Assembly (NCBI GenBank): GCA_023105745.1
Contig: JALGQZ010000008.1
Coordinates: 26,301,866-26,365,865 of the forward strand
DNA: 64,000 bases
Direction: 5' to 3'
Source: Austropuccinia psidii
Lineage: Eukaryota > Basidiomycota > Pucciniomycetes > Pucciniales > Sphaerophragmiaceae
Position numbers and translations under genes: made by a program. The notes below the pieces were generated by a model that was given only the letters and a program-made list of their open reading frames with translations, did no database searches and was not told where the DNA came from. Shown here in pieces: positions 1 through 10,431 of the stretch (position 1 is the first letter of the stretch; every line of letters begins with the position of its first letter).

Positions 1-116
1 GTTTTCTCTTAAAAATAATATTTCATACTATTTTTAATTGATTTTTACCTTATACAAATTTTGAGGACAGGCAAAGTACTTGATTTTTAATCAAAGTTTC
101 ATACCCACACCTTACA
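1..116 (+). repeat. 5' LTR of family A, last 116 bases
   Basis: These bases match the end of the 3' LTR (8262-8377) with three differences. Both copies end in CCACACCTTACA, so the LTR terminus CA falls at base 116. Confidence 0.93.
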
Positions 117-136
117 TTTGGGGGCCCAGCCGTGAT
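117..136 (+). other. Candidate primer-binding site, family A
   Basis: TGGGGGCCCAGCCGTGA starts two bases after the LTR end, and TGG is the usual start of a tRNA primer-binding site. Almost the same sequence follows the LTR in the three family B elements. I could not assign a tRNA, because the implied discriminator base and T-stem do not look standard. The primer is therefore unknown. Confidence 0.6.
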
Positions 137-339
137 ATTTTACCTGTGACATATATCTTTACTCTTTTTAAATCTTTTTTCTTATATTGAAAAATTTAAA
201 AACATATAAAAAATACTTATAATTCAAAAAATCCATAAAAAATAACTTTTTTTCATATTATAAGTGAGGCTTATATTTTTATTTCTTTTTTGAAATAACC
301 TTTTTTTACTTAATTAATTGGCTTTTTTATTAATTTTAG

Positions 340-1251
340 TGTCTGACAACGTGGTAAGACAAGAAAACATTGAAACAGCCTCAACAGTAACCAGCATTAC
401 TCCTGCCAGTACTGTTAATTCTGATCATAATAGTACTGTTATTGTGACTCAAAATAACCAGCCTGAACCAATATCTTCTGAATTGATTAACTTGGACATA
501 AGTAATACCCTTCAGAAAGCTAAAAATTTGGCCAATAGTAAGTTTTTTGACGTAAAAATACTATTTTAAGCCTTTTTAACCATAATTATGCCTTCAACCA
601 GGTCAGGAGCCAGCTACAACCCCTCAAGCAGCTCCCAAAAAGGTAATAGACGTGATTATGGCAGAGGCCAACCAGGTACAGAAGGAAAAGGGTCAGTTGA
701 TGACTTCCAAACAACTAAAATGGGTCATTCTGAAGCTGATAATACCATTTTACCTTCAAAAAGAGCTGACACCGCCACAACAAGCCTCTGTGGACATATA
801 CAAAGCCAGCCACAGTGCATACAACAATTCACTTCAATTCAAGGAGTACCAGATCCTTGCCGACCTGTGGAAGAATTGCATGAATTCTTACCTGACAGTA
901 AGAAATTTCTTGGGCCATCCCAACACTTGCAAATTGCTCAATGGATGGCATCCATTAATGGAGAAGAAAAACATGATGCTTTTGACACTAGAATGGAGGA
1001 AAAACAACCCTCCACCACCCAAACCAGTGCCAAAAACAGCCCCAGTGGCCAGCAGCAGCAATTCCAACGTGAAAAAGCAGCCACAAACTCCAAACAAGGG
1101 CAAAGGGAAGGCACCAGCCCCAAAACCTTACAGCCAGGGCTACAGAATCCCAAAGATTCAGCAGGATGCCATGGAAAATGTATTTCAGATGGCCAGAACC
1201 ATGATGGAATTACAGAAGAAGGAGGAAGCCAGATTAAGGTTCCAGAAATGA
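340..1251 (+). CDS. Spliced accessory ORF overprinting gag, family A (predicted)
   Basis: Predicted join of exon 340-537 and exon 602-1251. The first exon follows a pyrimidine tract ending in AG (338-339) and stops at a GTAAGT donor (538-543). It codes for a Thr/Ser/Asn-rich peptide and has no ATG, so a further upstream start exon is needed and was not found. The intron 538-601 contains the Gag start codon (588) and ends CAACCAG. The phase-1 join leads into the frame +1 to Gag, which stays open to TAA at 1249. Its product has a central region with NGWHPL, then APVAS, a Lys/Pro-rich linker, and a C-terminal block with YRIPKIQ, then MEN and MART. The family B elements encode the same blocks (NGWNPL, APVAS, YRIPKIQ, MART) in the matching frame. 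Function is unknown. No known domain was recognised. Alternatively this frame is the true N-terminal Gag and reaches gag by a shift. Confidence 0.55.
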
Positions 1252-4200
1252 TTTCTGACATATTTGATTCCATCCCAGAGTTGTATAATGCTATAAATGA
1301 CGTGAAAAAACATCTTTCTGATAAAAATGACACCATTTGTAACAACATTAAAACAAACAACCTGAGTCTGTGCCAAATTAATGAAACACTTATGTGTTTT
1401 GAAAAAGTTTTAAGAACAATTAAAAATTCTAATAATGATAATTATTCTAACAATAAAATAAATGAACAATCTGCCATTATTAAAGAATTAACAGATAAAT
1501 ATTCTAAATTCAATATTGATGACATAATTGAAACAAGAATTAAACAAGCCATAAATATTATCAAAACAGATAACAAGAAAGTCCTTGATGACATTTCAAA
1601 TTCATTTACTGAAGTAAAGACATATACCATTGCCTTGAAAAAGTGTTTTGATGCTTCACAAGAAGAAGTATCAAAATTATCAATGAAATTGAATCAAGTC
1701 ACTGCTGATAATACAAGACAGACAGAGTTATGGCAAGAACTGACACATAAGGAAGACATGTATAAAATTGAAGTAATAAATTTAATACAAAGCTTCCAAC
1801 ATGAATACAGAAATTCCCAAAGGTGTAGCAACAGTAAAATGAATGACATTGAACAAATACTGAACACCTTACCAAGAATGTCTACACCTCTAAATCAAAA
1901 TGAGGGCACAAGAATTCCAAATCCACAAGTATTGGATCCTGATAATTCACAATTAAAAAATGAATTATCCACTTCTTTTCATAACTTGGAACCATCAATG
2001 GGCCAAGCACTCTTGAAAGAAGTTCCAAAACTTAAAGAATGGCCTCACTTCAGTGGTGAAGGAGAGTATGTCCATATGGAATTCATTAGAGGTATTGACA
2101 TGATCAAAGAGGATTTTGAATTACCAGACAGATTGGTAACAGCCAGGTTTAACACCTTGTTTACCAGATCAGCTCACAGATGGTACATCAAAATAAGACA
2201 AGCACATGGACACCAGAGTTGGACTTGGTGGAAAACCCAAATCATCAACAAATGGGCAAATGATGCTTAGAGGTTTAAAGTTGAAACAGCCTTTGAATCT
2301 GCCAAATTTAATGCTGATAAAGACAGAGCTTTACCATGGTTTTGCCAACAAAAGGACAGATTAACAGCATTATATCCTGACATGTCAGAGTTTATGATCC
2401 ATAGAAAAATTCTGAGACAATGTGGAGGTGACTTAGAGCATGCTGTCAAAAGCAGGACTACTGAACAATCTTCAGCAGAAGATATTATTAATATACTAGA
2501 AGAAGTAACCACCAGAACCAAAATTGGTTCTAGTAGGGTGAATCTCAAAACAAGGTTTAATACACCTTGGAAAGATTCTGTGGACAAAAACCCCAAAGAA
2601 AATTCTGGTAATATTAAATATAAATCTGCAGATACAGTCAGAAAATGCCATATTTGCCAAAGCACCACCCATTTAGCCAATAAATGTCCAAAGAGGGGGA
2701 AAATCAATGAAATTGACATTGAAAAGGAACCAGATGTTGAAAAAGAAGACATAATTGAAGACAATTCAGATGATAAGTCATCCATATTTTCTGAATCTTC
2801 AAAAGATATAGAAAATATCAATGCCACTTTTGACATCATGGAATCTTATTCCCACTTACCACAATTGAGCAATGGTCAAGTTGATTTATCAAAAGTTCAA
2901 GATGCACAACTTATGAAGACAAAACCAAACAGAGGAAAAGGTTATACAGCTGGTAACTCCTGTATAACAGAAGTGGTAATTGACAACAAGCCCACCAAAC
3001 TTTTGCTTGACCCAGGAGCCTTCTGCTCTTGTGTTGGAAAATCCTTTCTTAAGACTTGTGTGCCAAATTTTGAAGACCAATTGTTACCAATTGATGGTAT
3101 AAAATTCAACAGTGCAAGTAACCCAATGAAAGCATTGGGAATCTTTGAGACCAATATCATATTCCCACACATAAATGGGAATTCAAGGATCACAGTTGAA
3201 TTTGTTGTTATGGAAAATTGCTCTAGTACCCATTTTATATTGGGAAATGACTATTTGATCATGTATGGGATAGATTTACATAATAACAAAGACAGATACT
3301 TTACAATTGGGGACAATAAGCGCCAGAAATTTGCCTTTTTACCATTTAAAAGACAAATTACAGTAAACAAAGTATCACCAGTCAACTTAGAGTTAGAAAA
3401 ATTCAAGTCTGAACAGTTAAATGAGGCTGAGATAAGCCTTCATCTGACTGATAAACAAGAAAATGAACTTTCTTCCCTTTTGTATGACCACAAAGGAGCA
3501 TTTGCTACAGACAAAGAACCTCTGGGAGCAATTATTGGTCATGAAGTTGACATCATTCTTAACATTGAGAGACCTTATCCACCACTCTTAAGAAGACCTG
3601 CTTATCCAGCAAGTCCAAAATCAAGAGAAGCTCTAGAAATTCATATCAAAGAACTTCTAGACCTTAGTGTAATAAGAAAAGTAGGCCACAATGAGGAAGT
3701 AGAAATAACTACACCAGTCATAGTGGTGTGGCATAATGGAAAATCCAGAATGGTTGGGGACTTTAGAGCTCTGAACACTTACACTGTTCCAGACAGATAC
3801 CCAATACCAAAAATCCAAATTGCCCTTACTCAAATATCTCAAGCAGTGTATATAACCACTATGGATGCCCTTAAAGGATTCCATCAAAATGTGGTAACAC
3901 CAAGAGCAAGAAAATACTTGAGAATTATTGTTCATTGTGGAGTGTATGAATACTTAAGGATGCCCTTTGGTATCACAAATGCACCTTCACACTTCCAAAG
4001 AATGATGAATGAAATCTTCCCTGAAGAACTCTCAGAGGGATGGTTAATCATTTACATTGATGACATTATTATCTGTTCAAAGACTTGGGAGGAGCACATG
4101 TACAGATTATCAAGAGTTTTGACAAAAATCCAATCAGTAAACATGAAAATCTCCTTGAAGAAATGTCATTTTGGATTTAAAGAACTTAAGGCACTAGGAC

Positions 4201-6512
4201 ATGTTGTATCTGGTTTGTCCCTTGGAATTGATAAAAATAAAGTTGCAGCAGTATTGTTAAAACCCATGCCTCAGAATAAGAAGGAAATTCAGTCATTCTT
4301 GGGTTTTGCAGGATATTACAGGCAACACATTAAAGACTTTGCATCCATAGCAAGACCACTTTATAAGTTGTGTGACAAAGACACAGTATTTGAAATGACT
4401 GTTGACAGAGTCAAAGCTTTTGAATCTCTAAGAGAAGCATTGACCACTGCTCCACTCTTACTGATGCCAGACTTTAAATTACCTTTCAAACTGTATATTG
4501 ATGCATCAGGGGATGGACTAGGTGCTGCACTTCACCAAGTTCAGATCATAAATGACAAACCTGTAGAAGGACCAATATGTTTCATATCCAGGCAAATCAA
4601 ACCAACTGAAGCCAGATATGGAGCAAGTCAAATGGAATGTCTATGCCTTGTCTGGGCCTTGGAGAAATTGAACTATTTCTTAGAGGGATGTGCTTTTGAA
4701 GTAATAACAGATTGTACAGCTGTGAAATCACTTTTGAACATGAAAACACCTAACAGACACATGCTCAGATGGCAGATAGCCATACAAGAATACAGAGGCA
4801 ATATGACTATTGTTCATAAGGATGGGAATATTCATAAGAATGCAGATGGACTAAGCAGATGGCCATTACCAAATAACATTGATAATCCTGCTTATGTTCC
4901 AGAAGAAGCTTCACCACAAATTCCAATAGAAGGAATAAGTGTTACAGACTTGAACACCACCTTCTTTGAAGAAGTCAGAAATAGTTGCACTCAAGATAAG
5001 AATTGTAGCATCTTATGCCAATTACTTAACAAAGACTGTAAAGACAACTCTCTAATACATGCCTTGGATGAAGTATGGAGAAAATCTTATAATGAAGGAA
5101 GATTTCACCTACTGGATGGTATAATTTACCACAGAACCAAGCACACATGTGTCATGACAGTTGTAGACAGGTCATTAATCAATCTTGTACTGAAAGAATG
5201 CCATGATAGTCCCTTTTCAGGACATCTTTCTGAAGACAGAACAAGAGAGAAAGTGAAGACCTGCATATGGTGGCCAATGTGGCAAAAAGATGTTGCAGAG
5301 TATTGCAAAACCTGTGACAGATGCCAAAAGGCAAATAAATCCACTGGCAAAAGACTTGGAAATATGATGAAAATCCAAGAACCAAACAGACCTTGGGAAA
5401 TTGTCCATATGGATTGGGTAACTGGCCTACCACCAGGAGGTGACAGGAGCTACAATGCTTTCCTAGTAATTGTGGACAGATTCAGTAAAACTCCAATCTT
5501 TTTACCATGTCACAAAGATGATACAGCCATGGATACAGCTCTTCTGATATGGAATAGAGTAGTGTCATGGACTGGGATATTTACAAATATCATCAGTGAT
5601 AGAGATCCCAAATTCACTTCAGCACTATGGACAAATCTTCACCAATTATTTGGCACTAAACTGTCTTTCTCTACAGCCTACCACCCACAAACTGATGGCC
5701 TGGCTGAAAGGATGATCCAAACCTTAGAGGACATGGTGAGAAGATTTTGTGCATATGGCCTTGAATTCAAAGATTGTGATGGATTTACCCATGATTGGTG
5801 TACTCTGTTGCCAGCACTGGAATTAGCATATAAAACATCAATCCATGCGAGCACCAATCAGACTCCTGCTATTCTAGAAAAAGGATGGAACCCCAAGTTA
5901 CCCCAAGATTCCTTGAGGAAAGACTTAATTGAAATACATCCCACAGTTGCTAGCTTCAAAGGAATGCTAGACAAAGCTAGAAAGCATGCAGTGAGATGCA
6001 TGGAGGACTCTTTTGCATATGCTAAAGATAAATGGGATAAATCACATGCAACTCCAGATTTCAAAGTGGGGGACCTAGTTCTTGTATCCACCACTAACTT
6101 CAATAACATCAAAGGATGTAAAAAGTTGAAAGACTCCTTTGCAGGACCTTTTGTGATTAAAGCCCTCCATGGAGAAAATGCTGTTGAAGTAGAGTTATCT
6201 GAAGAACTTAGCAATAAGCACCCTACATTTCCAGTGAGCTTGATAAAACCATATAAATCTAGTGATGCTGAGAAATTTCCCTTGAGGAATAAGGTTCCCC
6301 AAGTTATACCTCCTATTGAGACATCTGGTACTAAGAAAATAACCAAAGTTCTTAAAGAAAGGAAATTAAGAACCAAGAAAGTAAGGGAATACCTTGTTAG
6401 GTACAGTGACCCAACTTGTGAAGATGAATGGTTAGAAGAAAAAGATATACCAGAAGCTACCAAACTCCTGAGGAGATTCAGACACACTATAAACACCAAT
6501 ATTACAAAGTAA
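588..6512 (+). pseudogene. Gag-Pol polyprotein of family A, one in-frame stop
   Basis: A single frame of 1974 codons starts at ATG 588 and is broken only by TAG at 2268-2270, where the family B sequence has Trp (KWANDAW). A coiled-coil-rich Gag region is followed by a zinc knuckle [14 protein letters not shown] (about 2647-2688, CX2CX4HX4C). The protease triad reads DPG (3009-3017) where family B has DTG. RT lies at about 3530-4320 with YIDD at 4053-4064. RNase H follows with LYIDAS. Integrase has an HHCC zinc domain (about 5200-5330) and DDE residues in MDWVTG, SDRDPKF and LAERM. The C-terminus carries a chromodomain (EYLVRYSD, then EDEWLEE), which in this clade targets heterochromatin. RT and integrase active sites look intact. 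The DPG triad and the TAG would each need to be tolerated for activity. Confidence 0.9.
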
Positions 6513-6522
6513 TATTCTTTTT

Positions 6523-6533
6523 AGGGGGAGGGA
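6523..6533 (+). other. Polypurine tract, family A
   Basis: AGGGGGAGGGA lies immediately before the 3' LTR, which begins TGTGAGCC at 6535. This is the expected primer for plus-strand synthesis. Confidence 0.85.
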
Positions 6534-6534
6534 A

Positions 6535-8377
6535 TGTGAGCCTTAGAGGTAATTTCATATACCCAAAAGACCACAAATATAAAAAAATAACATATTAATA
6601 TAAATAAAATAAATTTATTTATATTATTAAAATAAAAATCAAAATATAAATATAAAATTATATTAAAAATAAAAAATTAATTATAATTTAAAAATAAAAA
6701 ATACATTAAATTTTGTAAATATAAAATTACATTTATACTTGAAAAAATTAAGTAAAAATGAAACTTTAACAAAATTGTGAAAAAATAAATAAATTTGGAA
6801 AAAAGTTAAATAAAATTTATTATAACTTTTTATCCAATAAATAAACATAGAAAATTTATTTCACCATTGGATTCCTCATAAAAAATCAGGTGGGGTCACC
6901 TCTGAGTGAAATTCTTGTAACTCAACTCTAAATAAGCTTAAATTAAGTTTTTAGTATTTTCAATACAAAAGTTGAAAATCCTCAAAACCTTAATTTAATT
7001 CACACCACATGTGGTGTTAACCATCAATTTTTGTGTTAAAATTGAGGTGTTGTGTTTAGTTTAGAAGTTATGAGGAATTGAAGTATTTTCAATTGAATTC
7101 AATTGAAATGTCAAAATGTGCGCGTGTATTACATAAGTGAACTTTGATTTACATATGAGGTGTCAATTATTACTGTATTGTACTGTACAATTGAATTGAA
7201 ATTACATATGTAAATTATAAGTATAATACATGATGAGGAATTAAAGGAAAAATAAATTGGAAAGATTAAATTTGGGGGGGAAAAGGAACTCCAGCTCTAA
7301 GGGGGAGCTAGACCCCCAAAATCCTTGCTGACAGGCGTGGGATGTCAAAATTCACGCAAAAGTTCATCACTTTTGGCCTGGAATTAAGTTACAGGGTCTG
7401 TGGACTCAATTGATGATGAGGTTTTGATACCAACTGGGGTAGTTTTAGCTGTTGCCAAGAGGGTAAAACTACCCTTAAGATAAAACAATCATAATAAAAA
7501 CAGTTTTAACTGGTTTCTACGCCTCTGACACACATTCTGACGTGTTTTGAAGGCTCTAGGCCTGGTATTGCTATAGTAATGGCTGATTTAAGGGTCTAAA
7601 ATGGCTAAAAATGGCTAAAAATGGCTTAAACCAGCCCTTTTTGGTCTAAACCAGGGTTCAATGATGCCATAATTGGCTTTACTGTTGTCAGACTGTTTTT
7701 CAAGACTGACAAGAGTAAATTTTACTTTTGGAGTAAGAGAATTGATGGCTATAAAAGAATGTCTTCTTTGCCCCACTTTTCTCTTCATGTTAGAATCTTT
7801 TCCTTTTTATTAATTAGTTTAAAACTGTTAAACCAATCAATCAAAAGATTCCAACCACCACTTTTAAATCATTTTAATCCTTTTAGCCACGTGAAAAAAT
7901 CATTATAATCATTGTTTGTAACTCTTATAATCATTTTTACCCCTGAACCACCCCAAAAGTGAATTAAAGCATCTTTCATCACTGTAAACTTTGTCACTTT
8001 GTTTCCAAATTCACTCTGGTCACTTTTGGGCGTGTTTTCTCTTTAATATTCTTTTTAAAGACTTTGTTCTTTAATTAATTGCTTGCAGTTCTTTGCTCAA
8101 TTAATTCCAATTGAAATTGCTCTTGAAGAAATTTCTTTTGTAGCCTTAAAATATCTCTTGTAGAGTATTTTTTTGGATAAATTTTTATTGTTGGTAAAAC
8201 AATAAATTTTTATAATATTATTGTTTTATACTAATAAAGTTATAAACAATAAAATTGGCGTGTTTTCTCTTAAAAATAAGATTTCATACTATTTTTAATT
8301 GATTTTTACCTTATACAAATTTTGAGGACAGGAAAAGTACTTGATTTTTAATCAAAGTTTCATATCCACACCTTACA
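6535..8377 (+). repeat. 3' LTR of family A (1843 bp)
   Basis: The LTR begins TGTGAGCC and ends CCTTACA, and its end matches the 5' LTR tail at bases 1-116. A TATA box (TATAAAAG, 7750-7757) suggests transcription starts near 7780 in the equivalent 5' LTR. Bases 6580-6850 are almost pure A/T. A short tandem of AAAATGGCT occurs near 7598-7625. Confidence 0.9.
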
Positions 8378-8963
8378 AATGAGATAAAAGGAATAAATTC
8401 CTATTCATAAAATAATAAGCATTAAAAGATATGAGAGAGAACAAAAGAAAAAATAAAGAGCCAACCACAAATCATCCTGTACCACTGTTTCAACCTGTTC
8501 AGAAAAAAGAAAAGGATTAATAAAGGATATGGCCACCAGGACTCTACTGAACAGGTGAGGGAAGGCAAAGACTAACTTAATAATTAATAAAATAATATTT
8601 CTTAATGAGAAATAAAATGATATTAAATAATAAATCCAATATTTTAATTAACTGGGGGAAAAACCCCCAGGTGGGTGAAAGGGGGCTGGTATATGTGAAA
8701 AAGTGCCAGCCTGGAGTTTGAGTGTTGAGAAACCATGATTGTATGATTGAAGAACCTGTATTTGAGATGTGAAAATTTATTGGTGTATCCAATCCAGGTG
8801 TATTGAGGGCAGGCCTGTATTTGGGTTCTGCCTGTATTGAGCTGTATTGAGGTTTGAAACTGTATTGGGTGAATCTTCCATGAAACCCCTTGCTGATTAG
8901 GGGTTGGAAGATTTTCCATTAGTAATGAATGGCAATGCTCTTCCTGTCTCCATCACTGTGACA
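8378..8963 (-). repeat. Relic LTR of family C, interrupted by element A
   Basis: Read on the minus strand this resembles the family C LTRs (27212-27990 and 35671-36430). Shared features include the hairpin CTGGGGGAAAAACCCCCAG, the run of CTGTATTG-type words and the terminal TGTGACA on the plus strand (8957-8963). It is much more diverged than the C pair. About 75 bases at its left end are missing because element A inserted there. Confidence 0.8.
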
Positions 8964-10431
8964 GATATAAGGCTTCCATCCTAAAAGCCATTTCATACTG
9001 GAAATCCCTCTTCTTACATAATTACTGAATATTCCAATCTTCAATTATAGCTGGGACACTTGAGGAGTCATCTTTTGAATTGAACCATGAATGAAATAAT
9101 ACAATAGCTCCCTGACTAGCCCCAAGAGCCAAATCTTGATAAAGAAATGGGTAATGAAATTGAGGTTTCTTGTTCATATAGTTGAAGGCATTTTGAAATG
9201 TGGGACTATTTTCTATCATATGAATCAACCTTTTGAGTGAAACATAATTTTTGTGGAAAAATTGCTTGAAATGCAGGTAGATGTCTGTGGCCTAATATTT
9301 CTTTTGTCATAGACTGCATGTAATAAAAGGATAACCTCTTTGATTTTGGAGTCTGTTTCATTTTCAAAAGTATATATGTGATTTAATGCAATTGAATTTT
9401 CAATGATTTATTGATGGATACGTTTTTGGGGTCATTTCTCCAAAAGCAGTAGAGGGAAATGGGTATAAAAAAATTACTTCAATAGTAATGAGAAATAAAC
9501 ATGGAAGGTTAGTATGATTGCATAAAAATGGGCAAAGTAAAAATAGGAGTAGACACCAAAAAATATAGGTTTTTGTACCTGAAATCCTTCAGCTAAGTTG
9601 GTGCAGGATTTGCAAAACTCCAGAAATTGAATATGGGATTTGAACCAAAAAAAAGATCAACATTTATCATGTGGGATTTAGCAAGTTTGAGACGCCCTGA
9701 AATATAAAATTTCAAAAGATTTGTTTAATTCAGCTTAAATCCTTTAAATTCAAGTTGAAGATGTTACTTTCCCACATTTTTTTTCTGTAGTGCGCCTTTT
9801 TTCTTCATTTTTTTCAAAAAGAAAGAGTTTATTCTGCTGAGATTGTAATTGCGATCTCATGAAAAGCACAATAAATCACAAGGTTGCATCTTAAACTTGT
9901 CACAAAAACCATGCGTAAATATTTCTCTTTCCTCAGTCGTTAAAAAAAATAAAACATTATGGAAGGCTCTGTTCAAATGTCCAATTGAAATCTTCAAGTC
10001 AAGACTCTACACCAATTTTTTTTCCAACTGGAAAGATTTGAAAAACCAGTCAAATTATTTGACAGCTTTTGCACAAGCATGTTGTTAAATTTATGATTTG
10101 TTTTAATTTTAAATTTTTACCTTTTGAAAATCTTCACGTCTTCATATTGTAATGAAACTTGCTGCTGCATATGGATGGTTTTTGCTTTTGAGATATTTCT
10201 CATCGTCAAAATTTTAAAATCGCGAAAAGCATGTAAATCATGTTCACCAAGAATGCCTCTTTAGCTCACGGAAAAATGGCAGAAATCACGGCAACAAAAA
10301 TAGAATTTGAATTGTATTTAGTATAACCCTAAGGATGCAAAGTTCATATGGATTGCTATTTCCGCTTTGGCCTAAGCATTGCAGCAACCTTCATCAAATT
10401 AAAGCAGACTGGCAAGTGATGTAATATTTGA
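8964..10431. other. AT-rich intergenic stretch with a possible gene fragment
   Basis: No complete gene is recognised. On the minus strand about 9022-9360 can be read as two adjoining open frames with a protein-like composition (for example FHYPFLYQDLALGASQG). They have no start, an internal frame change and no family I recognise, so this may be a decayed gene or transposon fragment. The rest is AT-rich sequence downstream of the Rieske/DUF455 gene. Confidence 0.35.

Larger units (their letters stand above)
1..8377 (+). mobile_element. Ty3/Gypsy chromovirus, family A, nearly complete
   Basis: This is one LTR retrotransposon cut by the left window edge. The last 116 bases of the 5' LTR are present, followed by a primer-site-like sequence, a leader, an upstream exon, a gag-pol frame (588-6512), a polypurine tract and a full 3' LTR. 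The 116 bases of the 5' LTR differ from the matching end of the 3' LTR at three positions by eye. Domain order is Gag, zinc knuckle, protease, RT, RNase H, integrase, chromodomain, which is the chromovirus layout. Only one in-frame stop interrupts the polyprotein, so this is one of the least decayed elements here. It lies inside an older family C LTR relic, and its right flank begins with AATGA, the expected target duplication. The left copy of that duplication lies outside the window. Confidence 0.93.

Noticed and set aside
938..1360. Minus-strand frames opposite gag of family A
   Set aside because: They are mirror openings caused by the two overlapping plus-strand frames, and they show no conserved words in family B.
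588..6512. RIP mutation as the cause of all stops
   Set aside because: Most stops are single changes of mixed type (Trp TGG to TAG, GAA to TAA, TAC to TAA), and only the TGA at 33595 fits a C to T change at a CpG. Depletion of CpG is clear, but a RIP signature in the stops is not.
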